A stretch of DNA of 64,000 nt from positions 105,992-169,991 of the forward strand of contig JADWOT020001372.1 of NCBI GenBank assembly GCA_036345935.2. The letters are read 5' to 3'. Shown here in pieces: positions 13,791 through 24,804 of the stretch. The position numbers were made by a program, and so were the translations under genes. This stretch comes from Taenia hydatigena (Eukaryota; Platyhelminthes; Cestoda; Cyclophyllidea; Taeniidae). A model generated the notes under the pieces. It saw nothing but the letters and a program-made list of their open reading frames with translations. It was not told where the DNA came from and did not search any database. The first letter of the stretch is position 1. The number at the start of each line of letters is the position of its first letter.

Positions 13791-14120
13791 TCAACGAATA
13801 GGAATAACTTGCGGACTCGGGAAGCATCGAATTCTTCTGGACTGACGATTGTGGACACATTTGTATCCTAGCGGAGGACGACAAAGCCCAGCTGGCATTA
13901 GGACCTCCCTGTTAACGTCATCTTCATTAAGTTCATTAAACGTCTCCTTCTCAACCACGTCGTCGATTACGTCTCCACCCTCTGGGAGGTCTGACAATTC
14001 GGAAAGGCTTGTCTCTGACCTCAGCACAGCCTCGCCGATCGCCGAAGACGCGGAAATTATGGAGTATGAAGTGAAGGCGAGGAGAAGAAACACACAGACT
14101 AGAGTAAGTAATAAATACAT
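13791..14120 (-). CDS. Small secreted pre-pro-peptide, cationic three-cysteine C-terminus
   Basis: An uninterrupted 109-codon frame starts at an ATG at 14120 and ends at a TGA near 13791. Residues 1-27 form a strong signal peptide (hydrophobic run with LLLTLVCVFLLLAF, then small residues). Residues 28-72 are strongly acidic (many D and E, one K and two R). Residues 73-109 are cationic and hold three Cys (in LC, YKC and RC contexts), an RR and two Pro-rich patches. This signal, acidic pro-region and basic C-terminus layout is typical of secreted peptide precursors such as antimicrobial peptides or neuropeptides. No named family is recognised. A likely cleavage point is after the Arg of DDVNR. 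A TATAAA lies 66 nt upstream of the ATG, giving a short leader. Three cysteines leave one unpaired, so a dimer or a second disulfide partner is possible. It looks intact. Confidence 0.75.
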   Translation of the reverse strand: MYLLLTLVCVFLLLAFTSYSIISASSAIGEAVLRSETSLSELSDLPEGGDVIDDVVEKETFNELNEDDVNREVLMPAGLCRPPLGYKCVHNRQSRRIRCFPSPQVIPIR

Positions 14121-14185
14121 GTTGCGTTAGTGCAGAGCTGGTGCTGATTTTATGAGGGATGCTTTGGGTACCCTCTAAGCTGTGC

Positions 14186-14191
14186 TTTATA
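14186..14191 (-). promoter_or_regulatory. TATA box of the secreted-peptide gene
   Basis: TTTATA on the plus strand reads TATAAA on the minus strand, within CATATAAAGC, 66-71 nt upstream of the ATG at 14120. A start site about 30 nt downstream would give a leader of roughly 35-40 nt. It is a single-site match supported by its position. Confidence 0.5.
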
Positions 14192-15360
14192 TGTATCTCG
14201 ATAAGTTTGTCTATCTTTCAATTCCAATGTTTACTTTCGAACAGGGGCGGATATACAGGACCGGTATGCCCTCCCACCACTTAGCTAATCATGCAATCAT
14301 TTCATAATGTATTGCTATACGAACCATTAAAACCTTATCAAAACGGGCCTAGATGGCTTTGATTCGTTGCTCTGAGTTAATATCGCACAACACGTTGCAT
14401 TTTTTTTTAACTTTTAGGTGAATCTATCAAGGTAGTCACAACTGTCCTTCTTGCAAAATATGGGGTGAATAAGGCAGTATCGCCTACCAACTCGAGCACC
14501 CTGACTTCTGCAGTAGCGCGTGCCATCAAGCCTTTCATTGCGACCTCATAAATTACGCTTGAGTCCCGAAGACGGCGGTCAATACTCTTAACCATACACT
14601 TGTTTCGAGCCACGTTCCCCTTTTCACGTATTATACAGCAAAATAAAGTTGGATTTTTATCCATACTCCTTAGTGAATTGATGGAAACTTTGTTATGCAG
14701 TCTACATAAGGAACGAAAACCAAAGGTTAATGTTTTAAAACTTTGCCATTAGGCGGTTTGAGATGATACACAGAATAATGCCGATTCGGACCTACAAACA
14801 TGCATTAAGATATAAAATGAAAGTCAGCCTAACTTGGATACCAAGAATAACAAAACGGATTATGCCGAGGAATGGGTACAATTTGGGGCGTATGTTAATA
14901 GAAATAGCTCAAGGTGGATGGGCGTGTAGAAGGAAAACGCGAACTGAAAATGTAGACGTTTTAACCCTAGTTGAAAGTCCTCTAGGAAATTTACTGCTGC
15001 ATGGCGCGGAGCAACGTGTGAAGCTGCACAAGCGCCAGATTTCAAAGGTGCAATTTAAAGTACCGAAGCGATTACCTAAAGCGGAGGTGCACAGCTTCAC
15101 AGTTCAATGCGTATAATCATTACTAACGCTTTATGTCCTAGTGTATGCGCAAATGATGACGAATTGAAAGTGTGGTGAGAAACAAGAATTTGTCCGGCGA
15201 GAGCCACAAACGCACCAAATATGTTGCCTGGTATGTACGCGGACATCGTTTATGTATGCATTGCTCATAGTTCTTGCTTTGAAACAGGCGACTTTCTAAG
15301 GTTGTTTATGTGACAAATAGAGCATTTTCTTCCATAATTTTTATTGGCATTTAAGGGGAT
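14192..15360. other. No gene recognised
   Basis: A 117-codon plus-strand open frame at 14763-15116 is basic and lacks signal peptide, domain or clear splice context. It is within chance expectation for this base composition. A possible splice acceptor (TTTTTATTGGCATTTAAG) ends just before 15358 and could border the Kunitz remnant that follows. Confidence 0.4.
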
Positions 15361-15500
15361 ATCAAACCTATATGCCTGTGAGACCCGCCACAGAGCGGTG
15401 CTACTTCCTCATTCAAAAGGAGACATGCTTGCCATATGTCGTGGGCGGAATTGGTTCTAACAGTGTACGATATCCAAGGCAACATTTACGCATTCCTGCC
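15361..15500 (+). pseudogene. Decayed Kunitz (BPTI-type) domain exon
   Basis: The frame from 15372 carries ATERCYFLIQKETC, then LPYVVGG and NSVRYPRQ. On BPTI numbering this gives R20, aromatic 22-23, C30, aromatic 33, G36-G37, N41 and aromatic 45 in exact register. Three of the six Cys expected are missing or changed: position 38 is Ile, position 51 is Arg, and the Cys 14 region is absent. A Cys sits at 21, where Trp or Tyr is usual. An upstream KPIC motif at 15364-15375 lies in another frame and about 22 nt too close, so the inhibitory loop is deleted with a frameshift. Intact Kunitz domains inhibit serine proteases or block channels; this one cannot form the fold. The downstream part of the same open frame (to 15758) shows no homology. 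Confidence 0.7.
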
Positions 15501-15627
15501 TCGTCCACTCATGTAGACAGTGATTCGCGAAAGCTAAATCGACAATCGACTGAGAACATAGACATGCTACAGAGGTGGCGGAGCCTACGTTCATACGCAG
15601 TTACCATTAGCACTACGAAGATACAGC

Positions 15628-15966
15628 ATACGATCGCATTCGGGATTGGTCTGCCTTCTTCTTCCCTTTGCATTCGCCTCACATCACGTCTCCGCTGCTG
15701 TGGTGCTGGATGGGGAGGTTGTGCGCAAATAGGAGAAGGACCACTTCGAGGTGTCTGACGCCCTAAAGGGTGAGAAAGTGACTTAGGCGCGAGAGGAAGA
15801 GGAGTTGGCCGAGGAACCTGACGAAGCTGACAAGCGAGCAGATGTCTATGCACTGGCTGGATGGGGTAGCATCCGACGAAGTATCAGCAGCGCTTCCAGA
15901 AGAATCGGTGATGGAATTCAGAGAGTCTTCAGAGGACCCTGGAAAATCTGTGCCCGCATGTTCTAA
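15628..15966 (+). pseudogene. Decayed precursor of a secreted cationic peptide
   Basis: One frame reads through a hydrophobic signal-like segment (LVCLLLPFAFAS, about 15646-15681), an acidic stretch (EEEELAEEPDEAD, 15793-15831), a Lys-Arg pair (15832-15837) and a 42-codon tail ending at TAA 15964-15966. The tail has eight basic and two acidic residues, paired RR at regular spacing, two Trp and one Cys, as in a cationic amphipathic helix. The frame has TAG at 15730-15732 and 15784-15786, and ATA at 15628-15630 where a start would be expected; no in-frame ATG lies between the upstream stop at 15559-15561 and the first TAG. Layout matches antimicrobial or venom-type peptide precursors, but no family is recognised. 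Most likely a pseudogene; an unseen 5' exon would explain the missing ATG but not the two stops. Confidence 0.5.
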
Positions 15967-18900
15967 GGGCGGCAGAAGACCAGATCCGTGGAGTGCTTAG
16001 TTGTCTGCGAATAGCCTGCATCTGTAGCAATGTGATTGGATTTTGCTACCAATTACCTTAACCTGACTAAATTAGGTTTATTGGTGTACGCTAATAAAAT
16101 TACCAAGGTATTTATATGCACCTATGAATGACTCGGTTTTCTCTATGCAAAAGCGATTCTGTTTAAAGAGCTACTTGTAAATATATGCTGGAGTCAGTCT
16201 TCGTGGAAAGCTGAATAAAAGCAAAGATGTGTTGAAAAATTGTGCGCACTTCAGGTGCAATGCTTAGCAATTAATTTCAGCGCTATGTAGATAGCATGGA
16301 CTTTCACTTATTTTATGCATGACTGCGTTGATACTATTCCATGGTTTGCATTGAGGGTGGCCTAGTGGTTGTGTTAGTGCTATCGCGCTCTTTACGGTTG
16401 TCATAATTCTTTCTACCCAATTCTTTCTTAGTGCCTCCCTTTGATTTCGTTTTCCCATTACCTTTACTCCCTTCTCATCACTCCTCCTTTACACTTCACA
16501 TTCCGCCATTTCAGAATTACCTCAACTGATATTAAAACGAATTCTAAATGTCAAAGGAAATGAGGTTTGACTTCTCCATGTTTGCTGCCGAAAAGAACTA
16601 TGCACTCCTCCGTCAAAACGATTTCTTTACAGATGATTCGGCCACTTGGCCAGAAGGGTTAATCAATGAACAGATTCGCGGGCGAAAATTAAAAGATGGA
16701 AGAATAATGAGCGCTCACATGCGCTGCAGGACTTTTGTAAACAGTTAAAGCAATTAAAGCTTCTAACCCATCTACGCTGCTCGCAATTCTCTGGAAGTAC
16801 ACGAATGCTATCGTCCTCGTCAGATCAAGCATATCCCAACTTATCCACCGCGTTACATGCCCCTCTGCATAACGCTGACTGCCCAAGCAGGTGTAGCATC
16901 TAATATATCCCTAGTAACCTGGGAGTCTAGATGTTGCATCAACCAGAAAAACAAACTCATTAAGTTAGCATTGCAGTAACTTTGAAAGCCAGCATCCTCC
17001 CCAATTTTGAGTCTTATGAAATCACTGAAACTGTTGTTGATGATGTTAGCGTAGGTGTCTCTTAATTCCATGTGGCTTCTTTGCCTTGCTGTTAACAAAG
17101 TAATCGGCATTCGCATTTTTCACCTACTTCTTACTCAACTCTTTCTCCACTCTCTTATCCGCCATTCCCTTTAAATTGCGCTTTGTATTCGGAGAGCGAA
17201 TAAGGGAGAGCTAGGAAACAGAATGGACTTGTTATCGTCTCGGCAGTCAACGTAACGATGTGACATAATTTATGCATTTTATTATTTATCTATCTTATTT
17301 ATTTGGCGATTGCATCAGATGCATATGTAATGCATTGCATCCTATGATTTCCTTTGCATGTTCTGACACGGCTACTATGGAAACCTAGGATGCACCTGCA
17401 CGAATATTTTTCGGAATTCTACACATACGGCTGTCCGGCAACTGGCAGGTTTATGTGCATTTATGAGAAAATCAAGAGCACATTGAGACAATGCTACATG
17501 CAAATTTTGGAAAAGAAGGGGTTACCAGTAGCAGTATCGGAAGGCGGTAGATGATGAGGTCGGGATAGCAAGTGGAATGCGTGCATAACAGAGATTAACG
17601 ACACGACAAGAATTTGGGTACTAAACATCTCCTACTGTGCATCAAATTGGCAGCTGTTATAGCAGAGTACACTTTTTAGATGAGAATGCAAGGCACCTAA
17701 AACTTTTCGCAAAACACCTTATCAACCACTTAAATGGTATCCCACAGGACCTATGCAAATAGAAAGACCAATAAATCATTCACGTTTTTTTTTCTTTTCT
17801 AACATGAGTTATTCTGTCTGTCGATTAAAAGGTCGTCAAATTTAAATCTACTTTTTATAGTAGTGATGAAAATAGCTCAAGAAAGTTGTTGGCAAGGCAT
17901 ATTAGATATTTTAGCTCTCAAGATTTTCACTTCTGTAAGGTGGAGCGTCAGTATTTTTGACTCGCCTTATGTTCAGCTGCGTCACCTTCCCCGTGCCATT
18001 TGAATTCGACAAAGTGTGACCGTGGTTTCAAAAGCCCTTACCACTTCTCATCCCCTAGATTCCTACTGACTCGTGGACATTCGTAAGCGCTTGGCTATGA
18101 CCATGATGAATACGTGAGGTGAATATGCTGTCTAACGATTTGTGCATGGCTAGACAGTTTGTCATTAAGTGATATTATAGCCTTCTTACGAATTTCAGAA
18201 TTGAGGTGTTTAGGTGACATAAGATGAAATGGGCTATGATGCTAAAGTTGCTTTGAAGTCAAAGTTAATGCGCTGCTATTTTGATCTCAATGTTGAGTAA
18301 AGTCGCGAAATGACGAAGATTGCGGTGTTCAACGGGTTGGATGGGGATTTGAAATTTGGCTTTAGGGATTTAAGCGGTGGTGGTTCACAGATGATGTGAT
18401 TATTTTCAGATTGACACCGTGTGGCACAGTTATAACACTTGTTCACGCATAGTTTTGGATCGCCAGTACTTAGCACATAGAGGAAATTGCAGGCTTCTTG
18501 TGAGAGCCTTGATAACAGGTTTGAAATTAATGGAAGGTGTCTGTTGCGCAGGCGCTAAATTTTGTGTTAGAAAAAAGGATTATAACTTTCACGCCTGATA
18601 CAATTTGTTCGTTGCACTTGGGTGAGCTTGTGATGGAGGCGGCGGAATTATCCATGAGTACCCATGCAACAGGTTGGGAGTGGAGCAGTGTTTGTTGCTA
18701 ATCTTTCGCTATTTGATGACGATAAGTGCATTGTCGGGCTGAAGTGAGATGCTGGTGTTTTCTCATGCATACAATGCAGGTGGCGAATGGGTTCGTCAGT
18801 AAAATTCTGGCAGGCGGCCATTTTTTCGGTCCGCCTCTAGGCAGGCTATCGCCTGTTACCAACTTTTGTCTCTGACCCTTTTCTTTCACAAAGCAAAGAT

Positions 18901-20107
18901 TTTGCCGTAAACCGCTGGCTTGTAGGTAAAGGGATGTGATTCCTCGATATATACATACTTGGGTGAAAGAAAATCTGATTTCATTAGTATCGCTTTTAAA
19001 ACTGACTTCAACTCACAATAGCGGGTGATTCACCATTGATTAGGTTTTAGTTGCTTTCGCTTATATTCTGGCTAATCAAAGAGTTCTATAAAACATTGGC
19101 GATTTGCCATTATGTGCAGCCTACTTACTTTGCCTTCACATCGCCGTTATAGTCAAATACAGTCTGATCGATGAAGCTTGTTGGCTAAAGCCCATACCAA
19201 CTAAGTCACTGTTCAAGTGCAATCGCTAGGCCTATGGAGGGATGACAACAGGCTTTAAAAGCTGCTAATTCTCCATGTCAATCGCCTCTCGCAAACGCGT
19301 TTTGAAGGTTTTCGGATATTTTTAAAAGTTTAATAAGATTTGGTACAGAACCACTATCCCATTCAAAATTTATGGTTGCTTCCTAAAGGGTCCAATTTCG
19401 AACACTACTGAATTCTCAAAACTGTGTGAAGCCTGGTTGAAATTGTCCACTTTGCTGCGGCCAGTGAAAACCTAAGACTGAGACTTATCCTTCATGTCGC
19501 ATAACTTATCCGTGTCTCCCTAATGCCATTGCGGCTGGCAATGTTTTCACTCCACGGAAGACTTCAGGCAATTCTATGTAAGATAAGCAAATGTTGGATG
19601 TTCAACACCTTATTGTAGACCCACTATGCTTTATGAAGAGGACAAGGCGGACTGACTACTAAAGGAAGCAAAGTTATCCAAAATGAAGCCATCCTTATAA
19701 CACATTAGGCAAACTAAGTGCTTGAAAGTTGAGTAGATTATGGCTATGAAGGTCATTGCACGCATCAACAGCAAGCAATTTAATTCACAAAAATTTTCCG
19801 GTGATGCACATGTCCCTCAGAAAGTGCTTTTTTACAGATAGTTAAGCATGCACAGATCTGGTTTTGCAACGTGGTGCACACACAGATCACATGGCCCATA
19901 TGTGTGTCCCCTAATGTCAGCTGATAGCGCATGAGTCCACGTTGGCTTGCTTACAGATTTACATAACGTTGCCCATATTTCCACACCAATCCTTATAATT
20001 ATCCTTCACTAAACGGCTTACTCTCTCTTTTAACGTGGACTAAATGGAGAAATACTTGCTAGTGTGGACTCGAAAAGCGAAATTGGATAAATACTTTGTA
20101 TACTTAC
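15967..20107. other. No gene recognised
   Basis: Mostly AT-rich with scattered short open frames. TGGCCTAGTGG at 16358-16368 is a perfect tRNA A-box match, followed by GTGTTAGTGCTATCGCGCTC and then a long pyrimidine-rich run (16410-16515). No good B-box follows, so a decayed tRNA-derived repeat is possible but unproven. Pyrimidine-rich tracts recur at 17130-17170. Confidence 0.4.
16093..16098 (+). terminator. AATAAA polyadenylation signal
   Basis: AATAAA lies 127 nt past the stop of the decayed cationic-peptide frame. A second AATAAA is at 16214-16219. Either could have ended that transcript. The motif is common in AT-rich DNA. Confidence 0.3.
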
Positions 20108-20494
20108 TTGCACGAGATTTAATTCGTGATTTTTGTCGTTGCGCTCAATAAACAAGCAGATTCCAACGTCTTTTCCATATAAGCTTATGAGAAATCTGCC
20201 ACGTTCATATTCCGTGAAACATTTGAAAGGAGTTGGAGCAGTTTTAATATTCTCCAATATTAGCCACCCGACATACCATGCAGTTAAATTTCGAGGCAGG
20301 CATCGCGGCATGTGTATATGTACCTTTATGCTTACATCGCTCTTATACCCGACCCGGTCTAATGAATTGGTAAATTTGTCTGACTTTAAGGCATAATTTT
20401 GTCTATGCAAGCAAATTAAAATCAGATTGTTGCAGTTTCTAGGAAAAATCGGATCGTTTCTCCTATAAACTAGCATTTGTTTCGACCGGTACAA
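20108..20494 (-). CDS. Possible internal exon with strong donor site
   Basis: This is one of the longest open frames of the window (about 129 codons up to the donor). It runs into CAA then GTAAGTATAC (intron starting at 20107), a near-perfect splice donor, in phase 0. The last 60 residues before the donor look protein-like, including NLTAWYVGWLILENIK and YERGRFLISLYGKDVGICLF. The true 5' end is unclear; acceptor-like AG sites lie inside the open frame. A frame this long is only marginally unusual by chance in about 60 percent AT DNA, so the donor is the main support. No family is recognised. Confidence 0.3.
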
Positions 20495-23400
20495 TTACCG
20501 TTGCATAAAGTGGCTCAGACTCACTGGCTTTTGCAAATGTCGTTGCGGCTTGAATGACATGTCGGCAATGTTTAACGCGTTGCTTGGAAGATTACTAGCT
20601 TTACGATCTATTTAGTATCGCACCAGTGTCAAACGATGATCCGGGTTCCCATTTTAGGATTCATTGTGTTGTATCACAAAAGAGGAAACTTCACTTTTAA
20701 GTTTGGAGCGATCCAAATTTCTGCTGAAAATAAAAATGTGCCTTCGATGTGCTAATGAAGCAGAATTCGCCATCACAATGCAATAATGCCGCCATTTCAA
20801 CCATGATAGATGCAGAACCGCCTTACTGATTTCTGCGCGGGCAGTCCAGGTAGAGTAGAAATTGGGGCTTATGTCCATACAGTCAATAGGCGTAAAGATA
20901 TAATGATTGCCTAGGTCACACCAAATGATGAGATTATGTGGTGAGTCACTCACAGTCCCTGATCAGATATCAGGAGTTTCTGATTTGTTTGAATGCCAGC
21001 CGCGACGTCGGTAACTTTGAAAGTAGAATAAAGCGAATTTCCGTTATCAGTGTTGCGCGGTTTCTGGGCTAATATACTCACTACAAATTAATTGACTGCT
21101 GTCATGTGTTAGCTTTTAAAATGGAATAAAGCCAGAGTTAAAAGCTGGCACCCCTGTGCTACTTGTTATTGTCTGCGCCTGCTGTATATAAGGAACAGTT
21201 GCGCTAAAGCCAACCCAGTACTAGCTTTAACTCTTATCTCTCCAGCCTTGGATGTAGACGTATAGGCATTTGGATTTTGCCTTTTTGAGGTATCCAGCTA
21301 GACCTTTACGTCGTCTCTGCCCTGCTGACAACAGAGTGCTTGTAATAGCCCCACTACGGGCCTTTGTGAAATCAAGGTTATCCTAATTCTGAAGGACAAA
21401 TGCGCTTATTGACAAATGCACAGCCACGAAACTAACAGTTATATTTCATGTTTGTGTTCATGATGTGCATCTACCCCATACTGGGATGATAACGCGTTGC
21501 ACCAATGTGCAGTAAGGCATAGACTTGAGCTTACTAAAGCCAGCTTCTTTTGCCACATCCTACGTGCGAAGATATGCTTTTGTCTCAAATCGGATTGAAA
21601 AGACTATGTTGAAACAAATATGTAGAAGACGGAATATAAAATTTCTTAGCATCACTTTTCTCACAAATCATCTGTCTGCTCTAAGAGAAGTATGTGATTT
21701 TAAGGCCTTAATGAAGGTCAGCAGTTCCTATCTAAAAATTCTGTAGAAATCGGTGGTCAACTACTGCTAGAGAGAAAGAACGTTATACAAGGAGATCATG
21801 ACCATTGGTAGCAAGACATTAAGTTGGCTCGCATTGCAAAATGGCAATGCACAAGGATCTGTCTATTTTCCGTCCATATTTAGTCCGCATTTTGTGTTCA
21901 AAAGCACCATATTGTTAAATTCACTGATGTTAAACTCTATGGGTGCGTGCTTATAAATGAGGGTACAAAGAGGGTTGTTAGGAATAAGTAAAGTATTATC
22001 TTCCTTTAAGAAGTAGTGACCTTGTGCGTACCTTCGCGCCGTCCGATATGTGGGGCATGGAGCTGATTTAGTCATCCAAATTAGACCAACTCCCTCGATA
22101 CTGATTGCATCGTCGTAAGGAATCTCTATAGCATGTAATAAACCATTTAGCTCCTAACTTCAAGTGACTTCCATGCCCTCAATCCATGAAGGACTTTGCT
22201 GCCGCTGTTAGCGTGCGAAACTAGGCCGACAGCTTAGGAAAGTTCTCTTCTTAACTTGTATTTATAGTAGAGTTCGGGCAATTGGCGCCACCACGCGTTC
22301 CTTTAAGGGCTAGCCTATTCATCAAATTTGGCCACCTACTTTATAAAGGCCTAGATTTGTGACTAATTCTACTATCATCGAAATTTCAAAGACCCATTTC
22401 AACCATCGCTTTAGAAAATCGACAATGGACAGTGAAACAGACGCACTTAATATGGCATTAGAAATCGAAATATTACACTAATAGGAGCAAGTTTATGTGT
22501 GGGAGCTAACATCACAACAAAAGACATGTTCCGTGTCAGCTTTTAGAGGATGTTCTACCAGTTGTGCAATGATTGCGTTAAATTTTCTGCCTCTAGGCCT
22601 ATAGCGACTGCGACCGGTAGACTTACACCCACTGATTGAACCACTGTGGCCCCACTTACTGCCACGGTCCTGGCGCTTGCAATGGCTTTCCCCTAGATCC
22701 CTGAAAATCATTTACACAACGTCACAGCTCATCACATATGTGAAAATAAACACCATGTTGTTAGGGCATGTGCTCTTACTAAAGTCCACAGTGCAATGGT
22801 TCAAATGACCTATAAATCTGTTTTTACAACTGACACGTTAATACATAAGGTACTTCATAGGTGCGTAACATAAATATAAGTACACCTGTAGACTTTGAGC
22901 ACAAGGGATTACTGGACGAGATGCTGCTTCAAATTGGTCTCATGTTGTTGGCAGTTTTCATCTTGCATGAAGATTTCGCACAAAAAATTGGTAAGACACC
23001 TGCTATTTCTTTGTCCTAATGCATTAGGCAAATTGATATTTGATGAATTAGCGAGCCTGACAAAGTTAGCAGGAATTCGTCAATGTGAAAATAACTGATT
23101 ACGACTGGAATGAACATAGCTACTTTTGCTATTTTGCATGGCATCACATTGCAGCGCAGCGCCAAATCTCATTATTCCATACCATATCACAATGATTTTA
23201 TCTTGGCACGGCTAAGTAGGCTCATTCGTTTCCTTGATCTTTTAACTGCTTCTCATCTCTCATCCTGCATTTCCAGTATATCATCAAGATGCCTTCAAAT
23301 CAACACTTACTTTTAATAAGCAGGGTTCTGCCTAGTTTTGTTTGCCTTTAGGAGTATCAAGAAGTATGGATCTTGTGTTAAAAATAGGCCTGGTCAATGG

Positions 23401-24130
23401 AACCCACAAGCATTATCACCGATGGTTAACTTCCTGTTACATGAAGTCATATTTAATGTCTTGAGTAACGTCAACACGAAGGGATGCATTGCAATTTGTA
23501 ATTAGGCTTTGTTGTGAAAATAACACAAATATAGCTAATTGAAAACGAGTGCTATCATTAAGAGCAGTAATAACTACTTCGGTGACTACCAAACCATAGA
23601 CGCGGATGCTTTTGTCTCGCATCAGATGGAGGTCCATGATAAAGCAGGAACATTAAGGACGAACTGCATAGTTTTATAATAATTATCTTTGCAAAATGCC
23701 TCATTTTTACAACAGGTATGCAAAACAGGCACCAAGAACAACCCCCTTTTTGTGATCTGCTTATTAGGCTGCACAATCCCGAGTTATTGGGTGTCTTTTC
23801 AGTAAATTTAAGGTCTTGATAAAACATGACGCTCCCTAATTTCAAAAAGTTCAGATTGCAAAAGATCATGGAGAGATTTTGCAGTTGTTTACTTGCGCCG
23901 AGTCATGCTCTCTGGTACTTTAAGCCTGCTGCCTGGCTCATCAGCACTTAAAACAAAGCGTTCAGGCCTACTCTATTAGCAGTAGTCCTAGCTGTTTGTT
24001 CCTCAACTTGACGCCTGACCACTTGACATTCACCAGCAGTTATTTACAGACAGGTAAGAGCACACTGAGACAAATAAAATTTCATCGACTTCCTAACAAT
24101 AGCGACAAATCAACTTTTTCCTCTGCATAG
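20495..24130. other. No gene recognised
   Basis: No protein-like frame was found. A minus-strand open frame at 22493-22711 includes IIAQLVEHPL, a phrase that often arises when tRNA-related DNA is translated; see rejected items. Upstream exons of the fibronectin type III gene should lie here or further left but were not identified. Confidence 0.4.
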
Positions 24131-24439
24131 ATCCCAGCATTCCGCGGAAGGTAAAGCTAAGGGCAATCAACTCTACCTCGGTGCGGCTGAGGTGGGCTCC
24201 ACCTCCTGAACCCTACGGCCATATTATTGGCTATATTGTCAACCGAAATCTCGACAATGGGCGGCAGGACGAGATTTATCTCCCTCCAGTTCTAACCTAC
24301 GTCTTCACAGATTTGATGCCGAGACAAACCATTTCTGTCTATGTTAGAGCACTCACGCAAAAGGGACTGTTGTGGAAGCACAGATACGCTAGTGATGTCA
24401 GTAGGATCGTAAACGTAACCACACCATATAGGGGAAGAG
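24131..24439 (+). CDS. Fibronectin type III domain exon
   Basis: The exon is 309 nt, bordered by an acceptor (CTTTTTCCTCTGCATAG) and a donor (GAAGAG then GTGAGT). Both borders are phase 1, the usual arrangement for shuffled FN3 exons. The translation opens with PSIPRKVKLRAINSTSVRLR, then WAPPPEPYGHIIGYIV, containing the B-strand Trp and the P-P-x-x-P-x-G-x-I-x-G-Y pattern. Later come TYVFTDLMPRQTISVYVRAL, with the L-x-P and Y-x-V-x-V-x-A pattern of strands E and F, and VNVTTPY at the end. FN3 domains are beta-sandwich adhesion or receptor modules, usually extracellular; which protein this belongs to cannot be told. No stop or frameshift is seen. Confidence 0.85.
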
Positions 24440-24652
24440 GTGAGTATTTCTCCCCATTTTATCGAATGCTGCACAGTCGTTTGCAATTGACAAGACTTTG
24501 TATATAGGGCCTCTTAATGCTGCAAAAATAATTCGTAGGTTCAACCCGACTCCACCTCTCACAGTATCTACAACAGACCACAAGACAAGTGCAACTTATG
24601 AGACTGTCCAAATTACCTATTCGAGCACACTTAACGTTAAATTGACTTGAAG

Positions 24653-24804
24653 GTGTTAACGGACGTAATGGAAGAAATCCACCGCTTCGAAAAGAAGGGA
24701 AAGAGTACCAGCATTACCCAAGGGAAGAGGATCCGTATCTAATCCTGCAACGACCACAGTGGAAAAGAAAAGGAGGCCAGTCGCTACAGGAGGGTCCGCA
24801 ATAA
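24653..24804 (+). CDS. Possible last exon after the FN3 exon
   Basis: An AG at 24651-24652 followed by GT-GTT-AAC continues the phase left by the FN3 exon and opens a 50-codon frame to TAA 24802-24804. It is basic and polar, with PREEDPYLILQRPQW near the middle. The upstream sequence is poor in pyrimidines, and another plus frame is also open nearby (ending at about 24830 on an overlapping AATAAA), so the choice of frame is uncertain. Confidence 0.25.

Noticed and set aside
13849..14130. Plus-strand open frame of 93 codons
   Set aside because: Antisense shadow of the secreted-peptide gene; Ser/Thr-rich composition results from the opposite strand's coding.
15500..15758. Continuation of the open frame beyond the Kunitz remnant
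   Set aside because: No Kunitz or other similarity after residue 43; it overlaps the cationic-peptide remnant in another frame.
15763..15786. Possible 17 nt intron (GTGAGA to TTAG) removing the second TAG of the cationic-peptide frame
   Set aside because: Too short for normal splicing, and it would not restore a continuous frame.
22493..22711. Minus frame with IIAQLVEHPL, suggesting tRNA-related DNA
   Set aside because: The A-box has a mismatch and no B-box at proper spacing could be confirmed, so it is not listed as a repeat.
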